From Bradyrhizobium jicamae (GTDB lineage Bacteria > Pseudomonadota > Alphaproteobacteria > Rhizobiales > Xanthobacteraceae): 64,000 nt of DNA. The stretch lies in assembly GCF_018130695.1 (NCBI RefSeq), contig NZ_JAFCJX010000020.1, positions 106,102 through 170,101 of the forward strand, read 5' to 3'. Shown one piece after another: positions 17,246 to 25,181 of the stretch. Each line of letters opens with the position of its first letter. Position 1 is the first letter of the stretch. The position numbers and the translations under genes were made by a program. Under the pieces are notes generated by a model. It was not told the origin of the DNA and did no database searches. It saw nothing but the letters and a program-made list of their open reading frames with translations.

Positions 17246-17671
17246 ATCAGAGTCCGCGATCTGCTTCTCGAAGTCGGATGCATTCGGGATGTCCGTCATC
17301 ACCTGCGGGCAGCGGAAGCACGCTTCCTTGCCTTCCTGACGGAACCAGCGGCAGGTCGAGCGGATCTGGCAGGCGGGCAGTGCGTTGACGACTGCCGGGA
17401 CGCCGGCAACGATTCGCTGTGCCAGAGCGCAGGAGTTGTCCTTGAAATGCTTGCAGCCGCCGTTGGCGCAGGGCGCCGCAATGCGGAAAAGTTCGGTGGG
17501 CTTCGCGGGTCCCGAGAGGGACAGCAGCTTCTCGGTCACCGGCAGAGCTTCGGTGAGATAGCCGACCCGATGCTCTTCCGGCGTGCCGGTCATCACGCCA
17601 AAGATGCGGGCGCCGTCGGCATTCGCCGGTGCGCTGGGACAGTCGATCTGCTTGCGTGGTTCGTCGGACAT
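17243..17671 (-). CDS. Cysteine-rich protein of unknown function, possible metal or Fe-S binder
   Basis: The 142-aa product has no signal peptide. Cysteines are clustered: PCANGGCKHFKDNSCAL in the middle, and CQIRSTCRWF followed by ACFRCPQVM in the C-terminal half. These give spacings C-x4-C-x7-C and C-x5-C...C-x2-C. Such spacing suggests a zinc or Fe-S site. The N-terminal half (RIFGVMTGTPEEHRVGYLTE) has no motif I can name. It lies 118 bp downstream of the small peptide gene at 17790 on the same strand, so the two may be co-transcribed. I do not recognise a characterised family. Confidence 0.7.
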   Translation of the reverse strand: MSDEPRKQIDCPSAPANADGARIFGVMTGTPEEHRVGYLTEALPVTEKLLSLSGPAKPTELFRIAAPCANGGCKHFKDNSCALAQRIVAGVPAVVNALPACQIRSTCRWFRQEGKEACFRCPQVMTDIPNASDFEKQIADSD

Positions 17672-17789
17672 GAAACCCTCTATTTCGCTGCTGGTGCAGT
17701 GTGAGCTGCCTCTGAATGAAAAGGCGTCCGAGGCGACGTCCGGCGCGCTATGTGCCGAACGCCATCCCGTCTCTGCGATGACGCTGAGT

Positions 17790-18017
17790 TCACTTCATCG
17801 TTGAGAGAGCCTGCAGCGCAGAAAGAGGGCTGGAAGGCTCCACCGGGTAGAGACCCCAGATGGTGCCCGTGCCGATCTTTATGCTTGCATTCGCACTTTC
17901 GGTGAGCTTCACCGCGAACCCGGCTGCGACGGTTTCGAGCTGATCCGGGGTGAGCCGGACCGGCGCTTCGAGGGTCTCATCGACCGACTGTAGGGACTTC
18001 GCTTCGGATTTCTTCAT
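17790..18017 (-). CDS. 75-aa peptide with a RiPP-leader-like LTPDQLETVAAG motif
   Basis: The gene has an AGGAGA-type ribosome site upstream of the ATG at 18017. The first 33 residues are charged and end in LTPDQLETVAAGF, which resembles the LxxxELxxVxGG leader ends of ribosomally made, modified peptides. The remaining 42 residues are small and polar (ESANASIKIGTGTIWGLYPV) with no Cys. A Cys-rich protein follows on the same strand. No LanM, radical-SAM enzyme, YcaO or C39 transporter is visible nearby, so assignment as a precursor is a guess. Confidence 0.6.
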   Translation of the reverse strand: MKKSEAKSLQSVDETLEAPVRLTPDQLETVAAGFAVKLTESANASIKIGTGTIWGLYPVEPSSPLSALQALSTMK

Positions 18018-18126
18018 CTGTCCATCTCCTGTCGCGAGGCGAAGGGGTCATCCGCTTCGACTGCGCAGGGACGTTAAGGACGGACGGGACGAGGTACCGT
18101 GATGTTTCTCACGGAAAAGAAGTTGG

Positions 18127-18154
18127 CGCACCGGCCTCATGGAGAGCCGGTGCG
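18127..18154. terminator. Strong stem-loop downstream of the aldo/keto reductase gene
   Basis: CGCACCGGC (18127-18135) and GCCGGTGCG (18146-18154) form a perfect 9-bp stem with a 10-nt loop, 13 bp past the reductase stop. There is no clear U-tract. It may stabilise the 3' end or take part in termination. Confidence 0.5.
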
Positions 18155-18167
18155 TGATCTGCGCCAC

Positions 18168-19169
18168 TCAGGACGCCGGCTTTTCACTGTCCATGTGCTT
18201 GAGATGCTCTTCCGGATAGCGCCCGCCCGAGGCAACGCCGGGCGGAAACGCTCTTGCCAGTGCGACGAGATGCGCATCCGCCAGCTTCACGTCGAGCGCG
18301 CCAAGCGCTTCGGTCAGCCGCTCGCGCCGCCGTGCGCCGACCAGCGGCACGATGTCCTTGCCCTGTGCCGCGACCCAGGAGATCGCCACCTGCGCCGGCG
18401 AGGCGCCGACCTCGGCGGCGATGGCGCGCAGCCGATCGGCAAGCGCGAGGTTGGCGTCGATATTGCCGGCCTGGAAGCGCGGGCTGAGCAGGCGGAAATC
18501 CTTTGCTTCTGCGCGGTCCTTCGACCAATGGCCGCTGATCAGCCCGCGCGCCAGCACGCCATAGGCCGTGATGCCGATGCCGAGCTCGCGGCAGGTTTTC
18601 AGGATGTCGCTCTCGATGCCGCGCGAGATCAGCGAGTATTCGATCTGCAGATCGGCGATCGGATGCACGGCGTGCGCGCGGCGGATGGTCTCGGAGCCGA
18701 CCTCGGAGAGGCCGATGTGACGGATCCAGCCGGCCTTGATCATATCGGCCATCGCGCCAATCGTCTCCTCGATGGGAACGCCGGGATCGAGCCGCGCCGG
18801 ACGATAGATGTCGATGTGATCGACACGCAGCCGCTGCAGCGAATAGGCGACGAAATTCTTCACCGCGGCCGGCCGACTGTCATAGCCGAGAAATCCGCGT
18901 TGCGGATCGCGCAGCGCGCCGAACTTGACGCTGATCCGCAGATTGTCGCGGTTGCGGCCAGCGAGCGCCTCGCCGATCAGCATCTCGTTGTGGCCCATGC
19001 CGTAGAAATCGCCGGTGTCGAGCAGCGTGATGCCGGCCTCGAGCGCGGCGTGGATGGTGGCGATGCTCTCGCTGCGATCGGTTGGTCCGTAGAAATCCGA
19101 CATGCCCATGCAGCCGAGGCCGAGTGTCGAGACGACGGGGCCGGTGGAACCGAGTTTGCGCGCGTCCAT
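18168..19169 (-). CDS. Aldo/keto reductase
   Basis: The product is 333 aa from the ATG at 19169 (GGAGAACAATC upstream). MDARKLGSTGPVVSTLGLGC is the typical AKR entry strand. The catalytic Asp, Tyr and Lys are visible in DTGDFYG and ISVKFG. The usual active-site His (YLHRxDP) is replaced: the segment reads IYRPARLDPG. NADPH-binding-type residues appear in VGARRRERLTEAL. It is an oxidoreductase of unknown carbonyl substrate. It is divergent from a LysR regulator 117 bp away, which suggests that regulator controls it. Confidence 0.9.
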   Translation of the reverse strand: MDARKLGSTGPVVSTLGLGCMGMSDFYGPTDRSESIATIHAALEAGITLLDTGDFYGMGHNEMLIGEALAGRNRDNLRISVKFGALRDPQRGFLGYDSRPAAVKNFVAYSLQRLRVDHIDIYRPARLDPGVPIEETIGAMADMIKAGWIRHIGLSEVGSETIRRAHAVHPIADLQIEYSLISRGIESDILKTCRELGIGITAYGVLARGLISGHWSKDRAEAKDFRLLSPRFQAGNIDANLALADRLRAIAAEVGASPAQVAISWVAAQGKDIVPLVGARRRERLTEALGALDVKLADAHLVALARAFPPGVASGGRYPEEHLKHMDSEKPAS

Positions 19170-19268
19170 GATTGTTCTCCGCGAAAGGCGAGCTGAAGCG
19201 TCGCCGAAAGCCGAGGCGGATATGCGCCGTTTTGATTGCAGCGATAAGCTGGACAATCATGAATAGCG

Positions 19269-19286
19269 TGTTCTATATGCCGAACA
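19269..19286. promoter_or_regulatory. Possible LysR-type operator at the LysR gene start
   Basis: GTTC (19270-19273) and GAAC (19282-19285) form a dyad with a T-N11-A core, typical of LTTR boxes, directly before the LysR ATG at 19287. The LysR gene has no Shine-Dalgarno, so the site could govern both divergent genes. The dyad is short and may be chance. Confidence 0.35.
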
Positions 19287-20201
19287 ATGCAAGATTTTGA
19301 CCTTCGCGATCTCGATGCCTTCGTGGCGGTGGCGCGCACGCGCAATTTTCGCCGTGCCGCGGTGGAGCAGGGCGTCTCCGTCTCCAGCCTCAGCCAGCGC
19401 CTGCGCGACATGGAGGAGCGGCTCGGCGTCCGCCTGATGAACCGCACCACCCGCAGCGTCGCGTTGACCGAGGCCGGCGAGCTGCTGCTCGCGCGCGTCG
19501 GGCCGGCGATGGCCGATGTCGCGGGCGCGCTCGACCAGGTGCGCGGCTTGCGCGACGTGCCGTCGGGCCGGTTGCGCATCAACGCGCCGCCGCCGGCGAT
19601 CGATTTGGTGCTGGCGCCGATGATCGCGCCGTTCCTCGCCAAGCATCCGCAGATCGATCTGGAGATCGTCGCTGACAGCGCCTTCGTGGACATCGTCGCC
19701 CAAGGCTTTGATGCCGGCGTCCGCTATGGCGAGCATCTGGCGCAGGACATGATCGCGGTGTCGCTCGGCGCGCCGCAACGCTACGCCGTGGTGGCCTCGA
19801 GCGCGTATGTGGCCAAGCACGGCCGCCCCAAGCATCCGAAGGAATTGCTCGACTATCCCTGTATCCGCACCCGCTTCGGCAGCGGTGCGATGCTGGACTG
19901 GGAGTTCGAGAAGAACGGTCGTGTCGTGAAAGTGTCGCCGCCGGCCAAGCTGGTCGCGACTTATCTCGGGCTCGCGCTGCGCGCTGTCCATGACAGCGTC
20001 GGCTACTGGCTGACCTTCGAGGGCTATGTGCGCTACGGCCTGAAATCCGGCGCGCTGGTCAGCGTGCTCGACGACTGGCTGCCGCCGTTTCCGGGACCGT
20101 TCTTGTACTATCCGAGCCGGCGCCAGCCGCCGCCGGCGCTTGCCGCGTTCGTGGCATTCGTCGCCGATTGGCGCAAGCAGGCGGGGCGGAAGCGCAAGTA
20201 G
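19287..20201 (+). CDS. LysR-family transcriptional regulator
   Basis: The product is 304 aa. An N-terminal winged helix (residues about 3-62) contains FVAVARTRNFRRAAVEQGVS and LSQRLRDMEERLGVRLMNRT, followed by TTRSVALTEAGE. A periplasmic-binding-like effector domain fills the rest, with PSGRLRINAPPPAI at its beginning. This pattern is typical of regulators beside oxidoreductase genes. The divergent aldo/keto reductase is the probable target. The effector cannot be inferred. Confidence 0.93.
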   Translation: MQDFDLRDLDAFVAVARTRNFRRAAVEQGVSVSSLSQRLRDMEERLGVRLMNRTTRSVALTEAGELLLARVGPAMADVAGALDQVRGLRDVPSGRLRINAPPPAIDLVLAPMIAPFLAKHPQIDLEIVADSAFVDIVAQGFDAGVRYGEHLAQDMIAVSLGAPQRYAVVASSAYVAKHGRPKHPKELLDYPCIRTRFGSGAMLDWEFEKNGRVVKVSPPAKLVATYLGLALRAVHDSVGYWLTFEGYVRYGLKSGALVSVLDDWLPPFPGPFLYYPSRRQPPPALAAFVAFVADWRKQAGRKRK

Positions 20202-20223
20202 CGACGCATTGGCTCCATCGGTG

Positions 20224-20360
20224 CTCTTCCCCTTCCCCCTGAAAGAGGGAAGGTCGGGATGGGGGTCAGCCGCAGGCGATGCTATATGCGGAGAGAGCAG
20301 ATCCCCACCCGCTTTGCTCTGTCGAGCAAAGCGACCTCCCCTTTTCAAGGGGAGGTTGGC
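20224..20360. repeat. Cluster of small hairpins in the LysR / dehydrogenase gap
   Basis: The 236-bp convergent gap holds three stem-loops: CCTTCCC...GGGAAGG near 20232, GCTTTGCTC/GAGCAAAGC (20311-20332) and ACCTCCCCTT/AAGGGGAGGT (20334-20356). This is a common layout for dispersed palindromic elements. One of them may also act as a transcription terminator for the convergent genes. Confidence 0.6.
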
Positions 20361-20437
20361 GTTACCGCATGCTCGGCAGGACGTCTACTTTGCATGGTGT
20401 TGTTTTCGCTTTTTTGGTTCGGCCCGCGTCGCCGCGC

Positions 20438-21439
20438 TTACAGCATGCTCGGCAGGACGCGATCCGGCGGCTTGTGGGCGTCGAGGAAGGTGCGGATATT
20501 GATGATCACCTTCTCGCCCATCTCGACACGGCCTTCGATGGTGGCCGAGCCCATGTGCGGCAGCAAGGTCACCTTGCCGGCCTTGGCGAGTCGCACCAGC
20601 TTCGGATTCACCGCGGGCTCGTGCTCGTAGACGTCGAGCGCGGCGCCGCCGATCTCGCCGGCTTCGATCAGCTTGATCAGCGTGTCCTCGTCGATCACCT
20701 CGCCGCGCGCGGTGTTGACGACATAGGCCTCTTTCCGGATCAGCTTCAGCCGCCGCGCCGAGAGCAGATGGAAGGTCGCCGGCGTGTGCGGGCAGTTCAC
20801 CGAGATGATGTCCATCCGCGCCAGCATCTGGTCAAGGCTTTCCCAGTAGGTGGCGCCGAGCTCTTCGGCGATCTTCGGGGCCACCGGGCGGCGGTTGTGA
20901 TAGTGGATCTGCAGGCCGAAGGCGCGGGCGCGGCGCGCCACGGCCTGGCCGATTCGGCCCATGCCGATGATGCCGAGCCGCTTGCCGCCGATGCGGTGGC
21001 CGAGCATCCAGGTCGGCGACCAGCCCGCCCAGTTCTTGCCGTCGGTCAGGATCGAGGCGCCCTCGATCAGCCGGCGCGGCACCGCAAGGATCAGCGCCAT
21101 GGTCATGTCGGCGGTGTCCTCGGTCAGAACCTTCGGCGTGTTTGTCACGGTGATGCCGCGCGCATGCGCCGCCGCGACGTCGATATTGTCGACGCCGTTG
21201 CCGAAATTGGCGATCATCTTCAGCTTGCAATCGGGTTGATTGAGCACATCCTCGCGGATCATGTCCGTTACCGTCGGCACCAGCACGTCGGCGGTGCGCA
21301 CGGCTTCGGCGATCTGCTCGGGGGTCATCGGCGTGTCTTCGAGATTGAGCCGCGCGTCGAACAGCTCACGCATCCGGGTCTCGATCGAGTCCGGCAGCTT
21401 GCGGGTAACGACGACGAGAGGCTTTTTCTTCACCGACAT
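20438..21439 (-). CDS. D-isomer 2-hydroxyacid dehydrogenase (glyoxylate reductase / D-glycerate dehydrogenase-like)
   Basis: The product is 333 aa. The NAD(P) fold is marked by LGIIGMGRIGQAVARRA. The catalytic trio is visible: Arg in NTARGEVID, Glu in YEHEPAV and His in LPHMGSAT. NFGNGVDNIDVAAA matches the substrate-loop region of glyoxylate/hydroxypyruvate reductases. The likely reaction is reduction of glyoxylate or hydroxypyruvate. The exact substrate is not certain. It is a single gene; the ATG at 21439 leads into a basic start (MSVKKKPLVVVTR). Confidence 0.92.
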   Translation of the reverse strand: MSVKKKPLVVVTRKLPDSIETRMRELFDARLNLEDTPMTPEQIAEAVRTADVLVPTVTDMIREDVLNQPDCKLKMIANFGNGVDNIDVAAAHARGITVTNTPKVLTEDTADMTMALILAVPRRLIEGASILTDGKNWAGWSPTWMLGHRIGGKRLGIIGMGRIGQAVARRARAFGLQIHYHNRRPVAPKIAEELGATYWESLDQMLARMDIISVNCPHTPATFHLLSARRLKLIRKEAYVVNTARGEVIDEDTLIKLIEAGEIGGAALDVYEHEPAVNPKLVRLAKAGKVTLLPHMGSATIEGRVEMGEKVIINIRTFLDAHKPPDRVLPSML

Positions 21440-21770
21440 GTCCTGCTCTCATGAGGTGCGCGGCTGGCGTCAATGTCCGCGCCGTTCAGTCCTCATTAAC
21501 CGGGTTGTTCGACACTGAGGATGGCCGCGCTCACCCGGCTATTCCTTCGCGTTTCCCAGGGTTCCCCGATACTTACCCCGGATTGGCAAGGGAAAATTCG
21601 GGCGTCTTGGTTCTCAAGCGTTCCGTCCTCTCTAGCAGAAGGCCGGGCCAAGACAAGAACCCCTCGGAACGACAGGTCCGGGGGCGGCGGCCACGGGGAT
21701 TTGGGATTGCGGCGTTTGGTTTGAGGGCAACTCGCAGAATTCGAGTTGGTATCTCGGCAGGAGACGAGTT
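21440..21770. other. 331-bp divergent intergenic region, no gene seen
   Basis: The space separates the minus-strand dehydrogenase from the plus-strand SH3 gene, so it should hold both promoters. I see short imperfect complementary segments (GTTCTCAAGCGTTCCGTCC and CGGAACGACAGG) but no convincing coding frame or known RNA. Confidence 0.5.
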
Positions 21771-22301
21771 GTGATGGCGTTGGGGCGTTTTTGTGCGTTG
21801 GCGGCACTGGTCGGGTGCATGCTGGGTGCGTCGGTGACGACGAGCCATTCGGCCAAGGATGCGAGCCCCACCACCAGCGGATTGCCGATCCCGCGCTATG
21901 TCAGCCTGAAATCCGACCATGTGAACGTCCGTGCCGGTCCAACCAAGGACAATGACGTCGCCTGGGTCTACACCCGCTCCGGCCTGCCGGTCGAAATCAC
22001 CGCCGAATTCGAGAACTGGCGCCGGGTGCGCGATTCCGAAGGCGCGGAAGGCTGGGTCTATCACTCCCTGCTGTCGGGCCGCCGCACGGCGGTGGTCACG
22101 ATGAAGAACAAGGACGATCTCGCTTTGATCTACGATCGCCCTGACCTGACCAGTGCTGTCGCAGCAAAGCTGCAGGCCGGTGTCGTCGCGCAGGTCAAGA
22201 AGTGCACCAACAGCTGGTGCCGCGTCATCGGCAACGGCTTTGACGGCTGGATCGAGCAGCAGCGCCTGTGGGGCGTCTACGCCGACGAGAAGGTGGATTG
22301 A
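21771..22301 (+). CDS. Secreted protein with two bacterial SH3-like domains
   Basis: The product is 176 aa from GTG 21771, or 175 from the ATG at 21774; GGAG lies 8-11 nt upstream. A signal peptide (ALGRFCALAALVGCMLGASV) is followed by an SH3_3-type repeat: VNVRAGPTKDNDVAWVYTR then WVYHSLLSGRR. A second degenerate copy has LIYDRPDLTSAVAAKLQAG and WCRVIGNGFDGWIEQQRLWG. Such domains bind cell-wall peptides, so a periplasmic envelope role is likely. It stands alone on the plus strand. Confidence 0.85.
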   Translation: MMALGRFCALAALVGCMLGASVTTSHSAKDASPTTSGLPIPRYVSLKSDHVNVRAGPTKDNDVAWVYTRSGLPVEITAEFENWRRVRDSEGAEGWVYHSLLSGRRTAVVTMKNKDDLALIYDRPDLTSAVAAKLQAGVVAQVKKCTNSWCRVIGNGFDGWIEQQRLWGVYADEKVD

Positions 22302-22312
22302 CGCGCAGAATC

Positions 22313-22419
22313 GTAGGGTGGGTTAGGCGAAGCCGTAACCCACCATCTTCTCCATCCACGCGCGTCATCGTGTGTTGAAGCACCGCCGGTGGGTTACGGC
22401 TTCGCCTAACCCACCCTAC
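22313..22419. repeat. Perfect 32-bp inverted repeat (GTAGGGTGGGTTAGGCGAAG type)
   Basis: Positions 22313-22344 and 22388-22419 are exact reverse complements over 32 bp with a 43-nt loop. Each arm itself contains GGTGGGTTA and TAACCCACC. It lies in the convergent gap between the SH3 gene and irr. A further small hairpin, TGGCCGGG...CCCGGCCA, follows at about 22439. Confidence 0.9.
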
Positions 22420-22484
22420 AAATCCCCAAAACGACAATGGCCGGGACGAGCCCGGCCACAATCAAATTCAGCTTGTAATGCCGA

Positions 22485-22973
22485 TCAGCGCTTCTTGCGC
22501 AGCCGCACGACCATGTCGACGCGGGCGATCTCGTAGCCTTCGGGCACGTCGGGCATCCGCGACAGCACGAGGTTCGGGTCGGGGATGTCGACCAGCTCGT
22601 GATTGTGCTCGAGATAGAAGTGGTGGTGCGCCGACACGTTGGTGTCGAAATAGGTCTTGGTGCCGTCGACGCTGACCTGGCGCAAAAGACCGGCATCGGT
22701 GAGCTGGTTCAGCGTGTTGTAGACGGTCGCCAGCGACACCGGAACCTTGGCCAGCGTGGCTTCCTCGTAGAGCATTTCCGCGGTCAGATGGCGGGCGCCC
22801 TTGCCGAACAGCAGCCAGCCCAGCGCCATGCGCTGACGGGTCGGCCGCAGGCCAGCCGCCTGCAACATCTCGTTGACGTCATGCCACGGGCAGCCGGTCA
22901 GGGCCGGGTGATGCCCGGCACCCCGGGCCGCCGGGTGCACGTCGTCGTTCGAAACCGGTACTTCGTCAGTCAT
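22485..22973 (-). CDS. irr: Irr, heme-responsive iron regulator of the Fur family
   Basis: The product is 162 aa from the ATG at 22973; an upstream in-frame ATG at 23042 lies before the promoter. The heme-regulatory motif GCPWHDVNEM has Cys28. The DNA-binding part follows (GLRPTRQRMALGWLL, then VSLATVYNTLNQLTDAG). The His cluster SAHHHFYLEHNHELVDI is the second heme site and metal site. In Bradyrhizobium, Irr accumulates when heme is scarce, controls heme synthesis and iron genes, and is degraded when heme binds. It is divergent from fabA. Confidence 0.95.
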   Translation of the reverse strand: MTDEVPVSNDDVHPAARGAGHHPALTGCPWHDVNEMLQAAGLRPTRQRMALGWLLFGKGARHLTAEMLYEEATLAKVPVSLATVYNTLNQLTDAGLLRQVSVDGTKTYFDTNVSAHHHFYLEHNHELVDIPDPNLVLSRMPDVPEGYEIARVDMVVRLRKKR

Positions 22974-23013
22974 ATCCACTCTATGCACGAAACTCGGGCG
23001 ATATTCCCCAACA

Positions 23014-23042
23014 AATATAAAAAGACCCTCTATCAGATGCAA
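23014..23042 (-). promoter_or_regulatory. sigma70-type promoter of irr
   Basis: On the minus strand TTGCAT (23037-23042), a 17-nt spacer and TATATT (23014-23019) form a near-consensus promoter, placing the transcript start about 35 bp before the irr ATG. TTGCGAAAAACTTGCATC overlaps the -35 and contains TTGC direct repeats. The B. japonicum irr promoter is known to be bound by Fur at direct-repeat hexamers, so this may be that site. Confidence 0.65.
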
Positions 23043-23059
23043 GTTTTTCGCAACTAGAA

Positions 23060-23312
23060 CGGCTCCAAGGTAAACTGGAACCCCATGGAGACACGTTGAT
23101 TTATCCCCTGAATGCCGCTTTGCCGGCTTATGAGGCCTATGTTAGAGAGCGCGCGGACCACATATGCGTGAACAGCAGGGCGTTGGCCTTTGGGGCGCCC
23201 TAGGTTGCGCCAAGGTACGGGACAGGAAGGTTCCGCGGGAAAACGGGTCCGATCAGGCACATGACACTTCCGCGCATGGCGCTGCATCGGGACATTTGAG
23301 AGGCTGATAGGG
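23060..23312. other. Upstream region of fabA
   Basis: About 250 bp lie between the irr promoter and the fabA start, with no credible open frame. The region probably carries the fabA promoter. I could not pick a single convincing -35/-10 pair. AAGGTAAACTGGAACCCC near 23070 is a weak dyad. Confidence 0.4.
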
Positions 23313-23834
23313 ATGCTGGACCGGCGCAACGGTTACGAATACGAGGATCTGCTGGCGTGCGCGCGGGGCGAAATGTTCGGCCCCGGCAACGCCCAGTTGC
23401 CGCTGCCGCCGATGCTGATGTTCGACCGCATCAGCGAGATCTCGGACACCGGCGGCGAGTTCGGCAAGGGCGTGGTGCATGCCGAGCTCGACGTCAAACC
23501 GGACCTCTGGTTCTTCAATTGCCATTTCAAGAATGACCCGGTGATGCCGGGCTGCCTCGGCCTCGACGCCATGTGGCAAATGGTCGGCTTCTATCTCGGC
23601 TGGACCGGCGGGCAAGGTCGCGGCCGCGCGCTGGGCCTCGGCGAACTGAAGTTCTCCGGCCAGGTGCTGCCGCATGTGCGTAAGGTCGTCTATCACATCG
23701 ACATCAAGCGCGTGATGCGCTCAAAGCTTGTGCTTGGAATTGCCGACGGCTGGCTTTCCATGGACGGCGAGATTATTTATCGCGCCAAGGATCTGAAGGT
23801 TGGCTTGTTCAAGCAGGGCACCGAGCCCTCTTGA
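23313..23834 (+). CDS. fabA: FabA, 3-hydroxydecanoyl-ACP dehydratase/isomerase
   Basis: The product is 173 aa, the usual FabA length. The hot-dog fold active site is visible: His71 in FFNCHFKNDPVMPG and Asp85 in CLGLDAMWQ. FabA dehydrates 3-hydroxydecanoyl-ACP and isomerises the trans-2 to the cis-3 enoyl form, the branch point to unsaturated fatty acids. fabB follows 42 bp downstream and fabV after that, forming a compact unsaturated-fatty-acid operon divergent from irr. Confidence 0.97.
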   Translation: MLDRRNGYEYEDLLACARGEMFGPGNAQLPLPPMLMFDRISEISDTGGEFGKGVVHAELDVKPDLWFFNCHFKNDPVMPGCLGLDAMWQMVGFYLGWTGGQGRGRALGLGELKFSGQVLPHVRKVVYHIDIKRVMRSKLVLGIADGWLSMDGEIIYRAKDLKVGLFKQGTEPS

Positions 23835-23876
23835 GCGAGACATGACGGCCAGGCAAAACGATAGGGCGAGGCGAAC

Positions 23877-25100
23877 ATGAGGCGGGTTGTCATCACGGGG
23901 ATGGGGATTGTCTCGTCCATCGGAAACAACACCCAGGAAGTGCTGTCGAGCCTGTACGAGGCGAAGTCCGGCATCACGCGCGCCGAGAAGCACGCCGAGC
24001 TCGGTTTCCGCTCGCAGGTGCAGGGTGCGCCGACGCTCAACCCGGCCGAGGTGATCGATCGCCGCGCCATGCGCTTCCTCGCCGAGGGCGCGGCCTGGAA
24101 TCACGTCGCGATGGAGCAGGCGATCCGCGATTCCGGCCTCGAGCCCGACCAGGTCTCCAACGTCCGCACCGGAATCATCATGGGATCGGGCGGCCCGTCG
24201 ACCCGCACCCTGGTCGAAGCTGCCGACATTGCGCGCAGCAAGGGCCCCAAACGTGTTGGCCCGTTCGCGGTGCCGAAAGGCATGTCGTCGACCGCATCCG
24301 CGACGCTCGCGACCTGGTTCAAGATCAAGGGCGTGAACTATTCGATCTCGTCGGCCTGCGCGACCTCGAACCATTGCATCGGCAATGCCTATGAGACGAT
24401 CCAGATTGGCAAGCAGGATGTGATCTTCGCCGGCGGCTGCGAGGAGCTCGACTGGACGCTGTCGGTGCTGTTTGACGCGATGGGCGCGATGTCCTCGAAA
24501 TACAACGACACCCCGTCGACGGCGTCGCGGCCCTACGACCTCAACCGCGACGGTTTCGTGATCGCCGGCGGCGCCGGCGTGCTGGTGCTGGAAGAGCTCG
24601 AGCATGCCCGCGCACGCGGCGCGCGCATCTATGGTGAGATCGTCGGTTATGGCGCGACCTCGGACGGCTACGACATGGTCGCCCCGTCGGGTGAGGGCGC
24701 CGAGCGCTGCATGCGCATGGCGCTGTCGACCGTGAAGGGCCCGATCGATTACATCAACCCGCACGCGACCTCGACACCGGCCGGCGATCCCCCGGAGATC
24801 GAGGCGATCCGCAAGGTGTTCGGCACCGGCGACAAGTGCCCGCCGATCTCGGCGACCAAGGCGCTGACCGGCCACTCGCTCGGCGCCACCGGCGTGCAGG
24901 AAGCGATCTACTCGCTGTTGATGCTCAACAACGGCTTCATCTGCGAGAGCGCGCACATCACCGAGCTCGATCCGGTGTTTGCGGACATGCCGATCGTGCG
25001 CAAGCGCATCGACAACGCCAAGCTCAACACCGTGCTGTCGAACTCGTTCGGCTTCGGCGGCACCAACGCGACGCTGGTGTTCCAGCGGCTGGATGCGTGA
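23877..25100 (+). CDS. fabB: FabB, 3-oxoacyl-ACP synthase I
   Basis: The product is 407 aa. The thiolase-fold catalytic triad is Cys161 (ISSACATSNHC), His296 (NPHATSTPAGD) and His333 (TGHSLGATG). The pairing with fabA identifies it as the KAS I that elongates the cis-3-decenoyl chain. The C-terminal NSFGFGGTNATLVF is the family signature. The gap to fabV carries a family A repeat. Confidence 0.96.
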   Translation: MRRVVITGMGIVSSIGNNTQEVLSSLYEAKSGITRAEKHAELGFRSQVQGAPTLNPAEVIDRRAMRFLAEGAAWNHVAMEQAIRDSGLEPDQVSNVRTGIIMGSGGPSTRTLVEAADIARSKGPKRVGPFAVPKGMSSTASATLATWFKIKGVNYSISSACATSNHCIGNAYETIQIGKQDVIFAGGCEELDWTLSVLFDAMGAMSSKYNDTPSTASRPYDLNRDGFVIAGGAGVLVLEELEHARARGARIYGEIVGYGATSDGYDMVAPSGEGAERCMRMALSTVKGPIDYINPHATSTPAGDPPEIEAIRKVFGTGDKCPPISATKALTGHSLGATGVQEAIYSLLMLNNGFICESAHITELDPVFADMPIVRKRIDNAKLNTVLSNSFGFGGTNATLVFQRLDA

Positions 25101-25106
25101 TTGATT

Positions 25107-25160
25107 AGCATGATCCGGAAAAGTGTGAAGCGGTTTTCCGAAAGAGATCATGCGCAAACA
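25107..25160. repeat. Repeat family A, copy 3
   Basis: AGCATGATCCGGAAAAGTG...CGGTTTTCCGAAAGAGATCATGC starts 6 bp after the fabB stop and lies inside the presumed fabA-fabB-fabV transcript. It could attenuate or stabilise the mRNA between fabB and fabV. Confidence 0.85.
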
Positions 25161-25181
25161 AAGTACTGAGACGGAGTGGGC

